DNA of 61,983 nt from NCBI GenBank assembly GCA_016873735.1, contig VGWD01000012.1, positions 1 to 61,983 of the forward strand. Reading direction: 5' to 3'. The position numbers were made by a program, and so were the translations under genes. The DNA is from Ignavibacteria bacterium. Lineage in GTDB: Bacteria > Bacteroidota > Ignavibacteria > Kapaibacteriales > UBA961. The notes beneath the pieces were generated by a model that saw only the letters and a list, made by a program, of their open reading frames with translations, was not told where the DNA came from and made no database searches. Below are positions 26,001 through 36,439 of the stretch, piece after piece. Position 1 is the stretch's first letter. Each line of letters starts with the position of its first letter.

Positions 26001-27593
26001 ATGTGTAGAGACACAAAGAAACGATTCTTTTTTCTGATTACTTTTTGGTGCATGCTGGGCTTGCGATCTGTGCATGCCCAAATGACCATTGACAGCATCA
26101 TTGTTGAACAATCAATGCCTGCTTACGGTTCATTTGCTGATTCCTGGAAAACGTCTACCATCGGATATCCCGATAACTCATACATCATCTTGATTTCAGG
26201 CTTGAAGCCAGGTCAGGAAGCCGGTGAGTTTGAATGGAAAAAAGCTGAAGAAGCATTGAGATCATCAGGATTGTTCAGAAAGGTTCGCATCGAGATAGAC
26301 ACAATTGATGCTCGGAATGTTACGGTTTATATCAACCATGAACTTGCATTACCAATGGAAGGACCGGGTATTCACATGGAAATCGGGGGCTCAGTTGCCT
26401 CGATCGGTGGAGTATACCAAACTTCAAATATCTCCGGTTCATTGATTGATGTGCAAGCTCTGTGCAGAAATAGAACAGAACATGGCATCGGACCTGAAAT
26501 TCGGCTATCAGGAATGTGGAATAATGCCATGCATTCCGCTATGTCACTTGGGTTTGGAATCACATACCATCAGTTTACCCAAGGATTCACTGCTTCAGGC
26601 ACGATGAATGCTGATCCCATGGGGGGAATATTTCTTGGAGCCTCGGTACAATCTCGTGAAGGAATCGATTTTCTATTTGAAGGCCCAACACAACTCATTT
26701 CTCATGAATATCAGGAATATTCAGCCTGGGGCGGCTGGCTTTTACCAAGAAAAGATAATCTCTACTTCAGTGTGAAGGCCTCTATACGAGACGCAAAAAG
26801 AGGCATGCCCAAAACAATTCAGGCTTTCGACAATACGCAATCATTACTCCTTGGATTTGGCTCTCTGGCCGATAGAACTCAAATCATAAATGGTGAGGAA
26901 ATTCCGATTGGAGCATGGGGAAGTGCCGTTTTAGGAAAAATATTGCCATCTTTAGAGAGCGGTGGAGAATCTTATTACTATGTTGGAGGCACTGTTGAGC
27001 AAAGTGAATTGACATTGAACAATGCACTATATCTTAATGCAAAGCTTTCAGCCGGAAGTGGACTTCTTCAAGGAAAAGCCAAGAATACCGCATTTGAAGC
27101 AAGAGCTCAGGCTCAATATATGATACAACCGACATTTGCATTGATGCTCAACATGAATGCTCGAACAACGTGGAATTGGGCAGATTTTAGGCAATTGGTG
27201 GTGGATAATGAGTCAGGCGTCAGAAGTTTGCCAGTGAATGGCAGGGTTGGAAACAATATGATGGTCTGCAATGTTATGCTCGCTAAGGATGCAATGCATC
27301 TCGCAAACGGCTTGCGACTTGGATTTTCTGCATTTGCGGATCTTGGAACAGTATGGAATAGCGGTATCTCAATCATGAATAGCATATGGAATTCATCATT
27401 GGGAGGAGGCATATTGATATTGGCTGAAGGAAGAACAATGCAAACCGGCAAGCCTTTACTGCGAATCGAGTATGCACATGTATTGCAAGGTGGTGGCGGG
27501 TTAGTGATTTCCACGAATTATCCTTTTTCGCTCTTTACCAAGCATCAATATCAATCGCCGGCCATTATTGGAGATGCAATTGATACGGAATAA
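26001..27593 (+). CDS. Omp85-superfamily outer-membrane barrel with one POTRA domain
   Basis: 530 residues. The signal peptide is about 1-27 ('LRSVHAQ'). A single POTRA-like domain spans about 55-115 ('WKKAEEALRSSGLFRKVRIE' then 'DTIDARNVTVYIN'). The remainder alternates amphipathic beta strands, as in a 16-strand barrel of the BamA/TamA/TpsB group. The length with one POTRA suggests a specialised translocator or a small TamA-like protein, not BamA itself. It is divergent from the IgGFc-type surface gene, their starts only 45 bp apart, which suggests shared control and possibly a shared job in surface assembly (inference). Confidence 0.7.
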   Translation: MCRDTKKRFFFLITFWCMLGLRSVHAQMTIDSIIVEQSMPAYGSFADSWKTSTIGYPDNSYIILISGLKPGQEAGEFEWKKAEEALRSSGLFRKVRIEIDTIDARNVTVYINHELALPMEGPGIHMEIGGSVASIGGVYQTSNISGSLIDVQALCRNRTEHGIGPEIRLSGMWNNAMHSAMSLGFGITYHQFTQGFTASGTMNADPMGGIFLGASVQSREGIDFLFEGPTQLISHEYQEYSAWGGWLLPRKDNLYFSVKASIRDAKRGMPKTIQAFDNTQSLLLGFGSLADRTQIINGEEIPIGAWGSAVLGKILPSLESGGESYYYVGGTVEQSELTLNNALYLNAKLSAGSGLLQGKAKNTAFEARAQAQYMIQPTFALMLNMNARTTWNWADFRQLVVDNESGVRSLPVNGRVGNNMMVCNVMLAKDAMHLANGLRLGFSAFADLGTVWNSGISIMNSIWNSSLGGGILILAEGRTMQTGKPLLRIEYAHVLQGGGGLVISTNYPFSLFTKHQYQSPAIIGDAIDTE

Positions 27594-27683
27594 GCCGAAT
27601 ATTCAAAGCCTGCATTTGCATACTTTGTCTCTATCTTTGTCGAAGATTGAATTATAAGTTCACCAAACACAAACTAAAACACC

Positions 27684-30600
27684 ATGCTTTTGATCATTCA
27701 TAAAGAACTATCAAAACTTTCAAGTATGTTCTATCTTTTTCTGTTTCTCTTCGGAATTATGGGCTGGCATTATGCTGCTCTTGGCCAAAAGAAACAAGAT
27801 GTTAAAGAGAAGGCTCAAATCCCTGTGTTCAGAGAAGTGGATCCTGCCCAATCCGGAATACATTTTTTGAATCTCACGCCCGGTCCGCCGGAACTAAAAA
27901 AAGAAAGCAGACTTTTCACCATTGCGAGCGGGGGTACATCCGTTGGTGATGTCAATGGCGATGGACTGATTGATATATATCTCACAAGTTTCTTAGGCAA
28001 GAATACACTATTCATCAATAAAGGAAATCTCAAATTTGAACCGGCACCAGAATCAGCAGGAGTGACAGATTCAGCAGGATATAGTTTTGGTTCTACGATG
28101 ATCGACATAGACGCAGACAGTGATCTCGACATATATGTCACCAAATACAATCAAGAACCAAATAAATTATATATCAATGATGGTAAAGGATTTTTCACCG
28201 AGAAAGCTAAAGAGTTTGGATTGGCGACCATAGGCAATGGTATTCAATCAACCTTTTTCGACTACGATTTAGATGGAGATTTGGATGTATTGATTGTCAA
28301 TAATGGTTTTTCAGTTATTGGGTTCAAACATGAAGGGGTCACTCCTATTCTCATGAAGAATAATGGAAATAATACATTCACTGATGTCACGGAAAGTTCG
28401 GGAATAAATCATAAAGCATTTGGTTTAAGTGCAACAGCTGCAGATATCAACAATGACGGCTACCCTGATTTATATATAGCAAATGATTTCGAAGAAAAGG
28501 ATTTTTTGTACATCAATGACAAGCAAGGAAAGTTCATAAGACAAACCAGAAATGAATTACCACATACCGTAATGTTTGGCATGGGAAATGATGTTGCTGA
28601 TTTCAACAATGATAATCTATTGGATATCATTGCGGTCGATATGCTTCCTGAGACCCATGTTAGATTGAACTCGCAGTTCGACAATTTCAATACATTCAAC
28701 ACTACATTCGATTCTTCGCAATTCATTCAAAATACACTTCAACTAAATCGTGGGAATGGAAGATTCAGTGATATCGCTCAAATGTCTGGCGTGGATGCAA
28801 CCGAATGGTCATGGACAGTCTTTTTCGCAGACTTTAATTTGGATGGTAATAAAGATTTGTTTGTAGCCAATGGATTGAATTGGGACATCATGGACAAAGA
28901 TCTAAGAAGACTAGGTGTAACGCATGAGATGATGCAGGAATTACACGACAAAGGGTATAAAAAATTGTCCGAGTCTGCGAAAGCAAAAGGAGACATGCGG
29001 GAGATAGCCGAGGAATTTGATATAGGAAGACTTATCAGAGAAGTAAAAAGAACACGCGTCCCTAATTATCTTTTCAAGAACAATGGTGACCTTACATTCT
29101 CGAAAGTCACGAATGAATGGGGCATGGATTTACCATACAATACATGCTCATCGTCTTATGCTGATTTTGACAATGATGGTGATCTTGACTTGGTTTTGAA
29201 TAATATCGATACAACGGCAGTTCTCTATGAAAACACTATGATGAATGCCGGAAAAAATAATTATCTGAAAGTTAGTTGTATCGGCAATACTAAAAACACA
29301 CATGGTTTGGGTGCGAGAATTCAGATCAAAACTGGAGATAAAACGCAGCTTGTGGAATTGACAACAACTCGCGGTTTCGCTTCTGGAGTTCTACCTATAG
29401 CTCATTTCGGTCTTGGTTCACAAACAATGATCGACGAACTGGTTGTTACATGGCCGGGCGGCAAACAGCAAAAGCTTACGAAAGTCAAATCCAATCAACA
29501 TCTAAAGCTCAATCAATCACATGCAATTGAAGTCACCCAGAGTAAAAACAATAGTGCCACCATACTCACCGACCTTACGCATGCTGATTCTGGATCAGTT
29601 AAATTTTTGCATAGAGAAAATGATTTCGATGATTTTTATAATGAACGACTCTTACCTAATCAATTGTCCATCAATGGTCCGGCACTTGCTTCCGGTGATC
29701 TTGATGGAAATGGGCTTCATGATATTGTTATTGGTGGCCCACAGGGCTATCCCACAACCATCTTTCTACAAAACACATCAGGAAAATTCTCTAAAGCAAT
29801 AACGCAAGAAGTGTTTCATGCCGATTCATTATTTGAAGATCAAGGAATCTTGCTATTTGATGCTGAATTAGATGGTGATTTGGATATCTATATTGCAAGT
29901 GGCGGAAATGAACTTGCAGTTGAACAAGCATCATTATTGCAAGACAGATTCTATATCAATGATGGAAAAGGTCGGTTCACCCGTAGATATCTGCCCGATA
30001 TGCCATTTGCAAAATCATGTGTTGTAGGAAATGATTTCGACAAAGATGGTGACATTGATTTGTTTGTAGGAGGAAGAAGCGTTCCCGGTGCATTTTCCAA
30101 AGAGCCACGAAGTTATCTTTTACTGAATACGAATGGCACTTTCACTGATGTTACCAATTTCTTGGCAAATCCGCTGATGCAACCCGGAAGAGTGAAGTCT
30201 GCATTATGGACAGATTTTGATAATGATGGTGATAAAGATCTCATCGTGGTTGGTGAATGGATGAAAATCTTGTTATTACAAAATTCCGAAAATGTGTTTT
30301 ATGATAGATCAGCAGAGTATGGAATTGATACAACCACGGGGATGTGGAATAGCATTAATGCAGGTGATATTGATAATGATGGAGATGTGGATTATGTATT
30401 GGGTAATGTTGGTATAAATAGAAGATATGAGGAACCAACAAATGCCCATCCATTTGAGTTATTTTGTCATGATTTCGATGAAAATGGAAGTGTCGACTAT
30501 CTTCAAAGCTATTATGAACAAGGCGTGCGATTTCCATCAAGAGTGATTGGTAGTTTAATCAACCAAATTCCAACCCTGCGAAAATCATTTTTAAATATCG

Positions 30601-31265
30601 AAGATATCGCTCCCGTCAGTTTAGATAAACTTTTTGGGGGAGATTCCATCTTAAACAAAGCGCATTATTTGAAAGCGGCAATGGGGAAAAGTGTGATATT
30701 GGTCAATAATGGTAGGAAACCGTTTACTATTAAGCCTTTACCTGTTATTTCACAGGCATCGCCAATCTTTGGAACCCAACTTGTTGATGTCAATGAAGAT
30801 GGAAATCTTGATATTTTTCATGCCGGGAACTTTTATGGTCCTGATAGAGATTCTTGGAGATTCGATGCAGGCATAGGTGAAATTCTCCTTGGAGATGGAA
30901 AAGGAAGTTTTACGGCACTTACCACATTGCAATCAGGATTTTTTGTACCAGGCGATGCACGTTCAATGATATCTATTCCTCAGCATGCAGAACATTCAAT
31001 AGTATTGATGGTTGGTTCATGTAAAGACTCCGTTCGCACTTTCTCATATGCTTTGCCATCATCATCTAGGCTCATTGAATTGGACTCCAAAGAGAAGGCT
31101 ACTCATGCAATTGTGCAAAACAAGTCCGGTAAAAAACAATTGATTGAGTTTTATCATGGATCGGGATATTATTCCCAACAACCACATTATCTGATTCTGG
31201 ACAAAAACGCTGTTTCTGTTACATTGTATAATAATTCAACAATTGTTAAAACCGTCAAAAAATAA
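27684..31265 (+). CDS. VCBS/FG-GAP repeat protein with ASPIC/UnbV domain (CRTAC1-like)
   Basis: 1193 residues. The signal peptide is near 1-34. Two beta-propeller regions are built from FG-GAP/VCBS repeats with calcium-binding loops such as 'DVNGDGLIDIYL', 'DIDADSDLDIYV' and 'DYDLDGDLDVLI'. Between them, at about 530-600, is the ASPIC/UnbV domain: 'LGARIQIKTGDKTQLVELTT' then 'GFASGVLPIAHFGLGSQ'. There is no T9SS sorting domain at the end, unlike its neighbours. Such proteins are large secreted or surface scaffolds, often near polymer-use genes. It overlaps the next gene by one base (TAATG). Confidence 0.9.
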   Translation: MLLIIHKELSKLSSMFYLFLFLFGIMGWHYAALGQKKQDVKEKAQIPVFREVDPAQSGIHFLNLTPGPPELKKESRLFTIASGGTSVGDVNGDGLIDIYLTSFLGKNTLFINKGNLKFEPAPESAGVTDSAGYSFGSTMIDIDADSDLDIYVTKYNQEPNKLYINDGKGFFTEKAKEFGLATIGNGIQSTFFDYDLDGDLDVLIVNNGFSVIGFKHEGVTPILMKNNGNNTFTDVTESSGINHKAFGLSATAADINNDGYPDLYIANDFEEKDFLYINDKQGKFIRQTRNELPHTVMFGMGNDVADFNNDNLLDIIAVDMLPETHVRLNSQFDNFNTFNTTFDSSQFIQNTLQLNRGNGRFSDIAQMSGVDATEWSWTVFFADFNLDGNKDLFVANGLNWDIMDKDLRRLGVTHEMMQELHDKGYKKLSESAKAKGDMREIAEEFDIGRLIREVKRTRVPNYLFKNNGDLTFSKVTNEWGMDLPYNTCSSSYADFDNDGDLDLVLNNIDTTAVLYENTMMNAGKNNYLKVSCIGNTKNTHGLGARIQIKTGDKTQLVELTTTRGFASGVLPIAHFGLGSQTMIDELVVTWPGGKQQKLTKVKSNQHLKLNQSHAIEVTQSKNNSATILTDLTHADSGSVKFLHRENDFDDFYNERLLPNQLSINGPALASGDLDGNGLHDIVIGGPQGYPTTIFLQNTSGKFSKAITQEVFHADSLFEDQGILLFDAELDGDLDIYIASGGNELAVEQASLLQDRFYINDGKGRFTRRYLPDMPFAKSCVVGNDFDKDGDIDLFVGGRSVPGAFSKEPRSYLLLNTNGTFTDVTNFLANPLMQPGRVKSALWTDFDNDGDKDLIVVGEWMKILLLQNSENVFYDRSAEYGIDTTTGMWNSINAGDIDNDGDVDYVLGNVGINRRYEEPTNAHPFELFCHDFDENGSVDYLQSYYEQGVRFPSRVIGSLINQIPTLRKSFLNIEDIAPVSLDKLFGGDSILNKAHYLKAAMGKSVILVNNGRKPFTIKPLPVISQASPIFGTQLVDVNEDGNLDIFHAGNFYGPDRDSWRFDAGIGEILLGDGKGSFTALTTLQSGFFVPGDARSMISIPQHAEHSIVLMVGSCKDSVRTFSYALPSSSRLIELDSKEKATHAIVQNKSGKKQLIEFYHGSGYYSQQPHYLILDKNAVSVTLYNNSTIVKTVKK

Positions 31266-31573
31266 TGATTTCACATCATCTCTTTTCAATACTATTTGTT
31301 TCCTCTATATTCCTGATGCAATCATGTTCATCAGTTACCGGTACCAAAAAAATTGCCGGAGAATGGTGCTCATGCATGAAAGATTCAGATGCTGAACAAT
31401 CTGCCAAATCATGTGATTCAATTGCGGAAATGAACCTTGAATTGATGGTCAAGGAAAAATGGAAAGAAGTTCAAGAAAAACAATTATCTATTGATACAAT
31501 GAGGACATATAAATTGTCTATACATATGGAATACTATAAAATGACTGAAAAGTGCAGAAAAAAAGATCAATAA
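31265..31573 (+). CDS. Small cysteine-containing lipoprotein
   Basis: 102 residues. The lipobox 'IFLMQSCSS' puts the mature N-terminus at Cys21. The mature part has four further cysteines ('EWCSCMKD', 'KSCDS', 'EKCRKK') and is highly charged and mostly helical. The start codon overlaps the stop of the large FG-GAP protein, so the two are co-translated. I do not recognise a family. The paired cysteines could make disulfides in the periplasm. Confidence 0.65.
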   Translation: MISHHLFSILFVSSIFLMQSCSSVTGTKKIAGEWCSCMKDSDAEQSAKSCDSIAEMNLELMVKEKWKEVQEKQLSIDTMRTYKLSIHMEYYKMTEKCRKKDQ

Positions 31574-31682
31574 TTTCTCAGAAAACTATCTATTTATGGC
31601 AAAAATTATTAAAATTTCCACATAAACAATGATTGTTAAGTTTATCTGTGAATAAATTGCTTTTTTTTTTGACAGATAGGTG

Positions 31683-31690
31683 TATATTTG
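31683..31690 (+). promoter_or_regulatory. Possible -7 element of the following secreted-protein gene
   Basis: TATATTTG matches TAnnTTTG, but no TTTG lies at the right distance upstream; a TTGACA at 31669-31674 gives an alternative reading. It would leave a leader of about 150 nt (31691-31842). Nothing else was recognised in this gap. Confidence 0.3.
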
Positions 31691-31842
31691 TACTTATTGG
31701 CATGGACCCCTTATTGGGTTCATAACTTATTACGTAATTTTTGAAATTGAGTTCTTCCACTGCTTAGTTGCAGTATAGATAGAACCGTAGCACTTAGAAC
31801 TAGTACTTATCTAATTATATTTTTTTCTAATTGAGGTTTCTT

Positions 31843-34800
31843 ATGCGAAATTTTCTGCGCCTCTGTTTATCCACAGTATTATCGGTAGTGGGCTTGCTTT
31901 TGGCAACTCCTTCTGCAAATGCGCAGTGGTGTTATCCCTCCTACACAGAGTGGGGATATGCTTGCAATCAGCCGTATGGTGCAAGTTTTACTGAAGTTAC
32001 AATTGGTAGTGTCTCGAATCCTTCGGGATGCTCTGGCTACACTGATTATGGTACCACTATACCTTTCAGATTATTTGCCGGTATGCCTAATTCTGTAACT
32101 GTAAAAGCAAAAACATTTGGACAATGGCAATACAGCCCTGAAATACCACTCAATATTTGGATTGACTTCAACAAAAACTTTCAATTCGAGTTTAATGAGA
32201 TGTTTAATCCACCAGGTTTGCCCTGTGATGGTTCTGTTAACGCAAGAACATTCACTATTACTCCAGCAGCCAATTTACAACCAGGTATGTATAAGGCACG
32301 CTTCAAGGCAGTTGGCCCACCGGAAGGTAATTCTCAAAACGCTTGCTACAGCTACTATGGTGAAGTGGAAGATTATATGATTGAAGTACTTCCACCGCTC
32401 TCAGATCCATCTCCTATCGCTGTATCTATAACCAATCCAGGCGATGGTTCCAATGTCAGTTCCCCAGTTCCTCAAGGTCAATACAATGTTGGATTTACAC
32501 TTGCAAATCTCGGTACTTCCGGAATGACAGAATGTCAATATACAGCAACGGTTACACGCGTTTCCGACAACTCAAATGTTGTACCCCCTGTATCAGCAAC
32601 GTATGCAACTCCTATTTCAGGTGGCGGTTCAGCCATTATTCCATTGGTTGCCAATCTTGATATCACAAATCCTTTGACACCATATCGCATTCAGGTTTCT
32701 GTCAATGCAGCTTCAGTAAAAGGTCAGTTTGCCAATGGCGACAATAATCCAAACAACAATACTTTGGATGCATTTGTTGGTCCTGCTTTGAGTGGTGGAG
32801 AATATTGGGTAGGTGGTACACAAACTCCTACCAACTGGTTTAGTAATCCTAATGCTGTTGCAATTGCCTTGACTTATGGTGGTATCCTTGGACCGGTAAC
32901 ATTCAATGTTCGTCCAACTTCATATTCACCTGTTCAAGGTCAACTTGGTCAGGTAACAGCACAAGTACAAGGTATTCCCGGTGCATCACCTTCCAAGCGT
33001 GTTGTATTCCGAGTAGACCCTGCTCAACCGGGTAATGCTGTATTTGTTGCACCTAACAATGGACCTGGTGCAAACAATTATATGTACAAAGTTGTCGGTA
33101 ATGTGTACACCACTTTTGATGGGATCACATTCCAAGCTAATGGTGCAGCATCTGTTGCGCGTTTCTTCTGGCTGACAAATGTTAGTACTACCAACTTTAC
33201 ACGCGATTTTGTATTCAATAATTGTACATTCAATGGGGTGAATACAACATTGCCTGGTACAGACAATTATTTGTTCATGACAGATGCCGGCCATATTACA
33301 GACGGTTTGTTCTTCACAGGCAATAGATTCAACTTCGGTGATGTTCACATGTGGTTGGATGGTGGTTTTGGAGCTAATGGTTCTTCTAATACAGTAATCC
33401 GTAATAATACTCTTAGAGATTTCTACAGTCGTGGTATCATCATGCGCAACCTTCAGTTGCCTTTGGTAAAAGGAAATACCATGACTACTCAATCAGTTAA
33501 TCCAACACCAGTAACTGCCTTGGATATTGAATTGAATAAAGTTGGTGGACAATTCATCGGCAATAAGATTTCCTTCAACAGAACCGGTACCGGTATTCGT
33601 TTTGCCTCCAACTCAAATTCGGGTTCAGCTGCTGAATTGAATAATAACATGATAAAGGTTGGAAATGGAATTGCAAATACAACATTTGCATTGACTGCTC
33701 AGAACTTTGTTAATACCAATATTTATTTCAATACATTATTGGTGAATGCTCCAATTACAACATTGGGTGCTGCATTGAATTTGGTGAATGCTACTGGAAC
33801 TCTCACAAGAGTGTACAATAACATCATCAATAACACCAATAATGGTTATGCATATACCATAACTTCAGGTAGTCCTGCGGCTGAATCTGATTTCAACAAT
33901 ATCCGTAATAGCACATGTTCAAACACAAGTGCATTTACAGGAACAAATGTTGGTTTCTATCTATCAGCAGCAAATGCACCTTCTAACTGGTATACTCAAA
34001 CAGGTAAAGATTTAAACTCATATCTATCACAACGTTACAGCAAGGCAACATTCTTGCCTGCACCTAATGATATGTATGTAGGCGACATCAATAGATTCCT
34101 TCGTGGTACACAAGCAATCAATAACCTAGATGGTGGTAATACCAATGTGGACATTGACGGTACATTGCGTCGCAATCCACCAATGATGGGTGCTCACGAA
34201 TTGGTTCCTGTTATCGCATACTCAGGCCCAAATATCGACAGTACATGTGCTAAAACTACATCAGTTGTAGCATCTGGTCCGATTATCTCTTCAATGAAGC
34301 CATATCAGTATATATTACCAATGGCTGATCCAATACTCTCACCGGCAAATGCAATTTCATATCAATGGACTTCAACCACTTCACGTCAAGTGCTGAATGG
34401 ATCTAAGTTCACAGGCGTATTGACTCCAACATTGACTATTTTCAATACCGATGAATTTGATGCAGGTACTTATACATGCGTTGCAACATTGAATGATGGC
34501 GCAAAAGAATATAATGGTATTGATCTTACACAATCAACATATACACGTCAACTTGGTGTAAATCAACCTGTTGAAATCGGCAGAATGCCTATTTCACAAG
34601 TTGTATGTAAAGGAAATGACTTTGTTTTGAATTTCACCACAAAGCGTGGTACATCAATTGCATATCAATGGTTCAAAGACGGCGTAGCTCTCATGGCAAA
34701 TACAGTATATCCATTTGCATCTTCAGTTGAAGGCGTAAACAATTATGTGCTTACAATTCGCAATGTGGACTTCTCTGCTTCGGGTCGTTATACATGCCGT

Positions 34801-36258
34801 ATTCGCACAACATGCGGTGCAACATCTTCTGATACTGCGGTATTCACTCAAGATGCTATCGTATATGTTGCTAAAGGAACTCAAATAGACAAAGAACCTG
34901 TAAGCCAAGTTGTTTCAGCCGGCTCAACAGCGAAATTTGAAGTTGCAGCTGCAGAAGCAACAGGTAGCTTCGGTATTTCACCGGTTCGCTATGAGTGGTC
35001 AAAGAATGGTGTTGTCATCAATAATAATGGTCGTTATGGTGGAGCAAATTCACCAGTGTTGACTGTTAAGAATGTAGTAGCTGGTGATGCAGGAAACTAT
35101 AGCGTGAAAGTTATCGGTTCTTGCGGTGAAGCAACTTCACAAACATTTACATTGACACTAGGTACAGCAACAGCAACAGCAGTTGCAGCGAAAGTTGTTG
35201 CATGTCAGTCAAGCGATGCTACATTGAAAGTAAATGCAAGCACTTCGGTTCCAAACATGACCCTTGAATACCGTTGGTACAGAGGTGATGTTCAATTATT
35301 TGATGGTGATAAGTTTGCAGGTGCTCATACAAATACCTTGACAATCAAGAATGTAGAACCTGTGTGCGAAGGTGTTTATAAAGCAGTTGCAATAGCGACT
35401 TCAGGTGTTAACATTTCTGCATCAGCAAATGTTGAACTCAGCTTGCAAGCTGCAACTAAAATTACTTCCGGTTTGACAAGTAAAAAAGTCTGCGATGGTA
35501 CAAATGAAACATTGTCCGTTATAGCAACAGGCGGTGGAAACATGACATATCAATGGAAGAAAGATGGTCAAAACATTGCTGGTGCAACTTCATCTACCTA
35601 TGAAATTGCAAGTATGGATGCAGCAGCTGCAGGTGATTATACCGTAGAAGCAATAGGTGCTTGTGGTACGGTTTCTTCTAGTGCAACCATCGCTCATTCT
35701 AAGAAAGCAGGTATTGTAGTTAATACACCAACAGTATCTGCTAAAGCAGGTACCAAAATCAGCTTGTCTGTGAGTGCAAATGAAGACGATTTCACAACTT
35801 ATAAGTGGTTCTTCAATGGATCAGTAGTTTCAGGTGCAACTACAAACGAACTTGTGAAATTCAATGCTTCAAATGCAGATGCAGGTAAATACTATTGTGA
35901 AGTGACAAATGCTTGCGGTACATCAAAGTCCGATGAAATGACCGTAGCAGTTACACTTTCAACAAGTGTTGATGAATCAATCATTGCAGAAGGTCTTAAG
36001 CTTTACAATAATGAGCCTAATCCATTTGCAAGCTCAACAGCAATCCGCTTTGAATTACCAAAGCCGGCATTTGTAACTCTTAGCATCTCCGATGTATTCG
36101 GACGTGAAGTTGCAAAGCTTACAGCTAATAACTTTGATGCAGGTATCCATACTCTCAATTTCGTACCAGCCGAATTCGGTCTTGCGAACGGTGTGTATTA
36201 TTACACATTGACAACAAGCGGTACATCATTGACAGAAAAGATGCTCTTCGTCAAGTAA
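31843..36258 (+). CDS. Giant T9SS protein: GEVED, beta-helix and Ig-like domains
   Basis: 1471 residues from the ATG at 31843; an in-frame TTG at 31831 is itself part of a TTGAGG ribosome-binding site. The signal peptide ends 'SANAQ'. Domains in order: a GEVED-type domain ending 'YYGEVEDYMIEVLPP' near 180; a CARDB-like sandwich (about 190-310); a right-handed parallel beta-helix (about 400-750) with Asn-rich rungs such as 'NTVIRNNTLRDFYSRG'; then five to six Ig-like repeats with a 'DAGTYTC' or 'ASGRYTC' strand (about 790-1390); and a T9SS type A sorting domain ('GREVAKLTANNFDAGIHTLN'). It is likely an abundant surface or secreted glycan-interacting protein. A strong terminator follows. Confidence 0.92.
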   Translation: MRNFLRLCLSTVLSVVGLLLATPSANAQWCYPSYTEWGYACNQPYGASFTEVTIGSVSNPSGCSGYTDYGTTIPFRLFAGMPNSVTVKAKTFGQWQYSPEIPLNIWIDFNKNFQFEFNEMFNPPGLPCDGSVNARTFTITPAANLQPGMYKARFKAVGPPEGNSQNACYSYYGEVEDYMIEVLPPLSDPSPIAVSITNPGDGSNVSSPVPQGQYNVGFTLANLGTSGMTECQYTATVTRVSDNSNVVPPVSATYATPISGGGSAIIPLVANLDITNPLTPYRIQVSVNAASVKGQFANGDNNPNNNTLDAFVGPALSGGEYWVGGTQTPTNWFSNPNAVAIALTYGGILGPVTFNVRPTSYSPVQGQLGQVTAQVQGIPGASPSKRVVFRVDPAQPGNAVFVAPNNGPGANNYMYKVVGNVYTTFDGITFQANGAASVARFFWLTNVSTTNFTRDFVFNNCTFNGVNTTLPGTDNYLFMTDAGHITDGLFFTGNRFNFGDVHMWLDGGFGANGSSNTVIRNNTLRDFYSRGIIMRNLQLPLVKGNTMTTQSVNPTPVTALDIELNKVGGQFIGNKISFNRTGTGIRFASNSNSGSAAELNNNMIKVGNGIANTTFALTAQNFVNTNIYFNTLLVNAPITTLGAALNLVNATGTLTRVYNNIINNTNNGYAYTITSGSPAAESDFNNIRNSTCSNTSAFTGTNVGFYLSAANAPSNWYTQTGKDLNSYLSQRYSKATFLPAPNDMYVGDINRFLRGTQAINNLDGGNTNVDIDGTLRRNPPMMGAHELVPVIAYSGPNIDSTCAKTTSVVASGPIISSMKPYQYILPMADPILSPANAISYQWTSTTSRQVLNGSKFTGVLTPTLTIFNTDEFDAGTYTCVATLNDGAKEYNGIDLTQSTYTRQLGVNQPVEIGRMPISQVVCKGNDFVLNFTTKRGTSIAYQWFKDGVALMANTVYPFASSVEGVNNYVLTIRNVDFSASGRYTCRIRTTCGATSSDTAVFTQDAIVYVAKGTQIDKEPVSQVVSAGSTAKFEVAAAEATGSFGISPVRYEWSKNGVVINNNGRYGGANSPVLTVKNVVAGDAGNYSVKVIGSCGEATSQTFTLTLGTATATAVAAKVVACQSSDATLKVNASTSVPNMTLEYRWYRGDVQLFDGDKFAGAHTNTLTIKNVEPVCEGVYKAVAIATSGVNISASANVELSLQAATKITSGLTSKKVCDGTNETLSVIATGGGNMTYQWKKDGQNIAGATSSTYEIASMDAAAAGDYTVEAIGACGTVSSSATIAHSKKAGIVVNTPTVSAKAGTKISLSVSANEDDFTTYKWFFNGSVVSGATTNELVKFNASNADAGKYYCEVTNACGTSKSDEMTVAVTLSTSVDESIIAEGLKLYNNEPNPFASSTAIRFELPKPAFVTLSISDVFGREVAKLTANNFDAGIHTLNFVPAEFGLANGVYYYTLTTSGTSLTEKMLFVK

Positions 36259-36278
36259 TTCGAAAGATCATATAATAG

Positions 36279-36310
36279 AAAAGCCGATCTTGAAAAAGAT
36301 CGGCTTTTTT
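36279..36310 (+). terminator. Rho-independent terminator
   Basis: AAAAGCCGATCT (36279-36290) pairs with AGATCGGCTTTT (36297-36308) across a 6-nt loop, followed by a T-run. Confidence 0.92.
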
Positions 36311-36351
36311 GTTTTATATCAGAATATGTGTTGCTTTGTTTGTTTAGAATA

Positions 36352-36410
36352 GCTCACCCCGTCACCCTATATGTGCAAACCCTCTCTACACGAATAGAGT
36401 AGAATGAATT
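36352..36410. repeat. Decayed copy of the compound intergenic repeat
   Basis: GCTCACCCCGTCAC, an ACCCTCT block, ACACGA and AGAATGAA occur in the same order and spacing as in the unit at 22157-22207, but the hairpin arms are eroded. This points to a dispersed family with copies of different age. Confidence 0.45.
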
Positions 36411-36439
36411 GACATTTGTCCGAGCCTATGGAGTATTTC

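Noticed and set aside
31831-31842. TTG start for the giant Ig/beta-helix protein
   Set aside because: The TTG is part of a TTGAGG ribosome-binding site for the ATG at 31843, which directly begins a normal signal peptide.
32986-33492. 168-codon antisense ORF within the giant T9SS gene
   Set aside because: It is a shadow of the repetitive, GC-poor codons of the sense gene with no independent signal.
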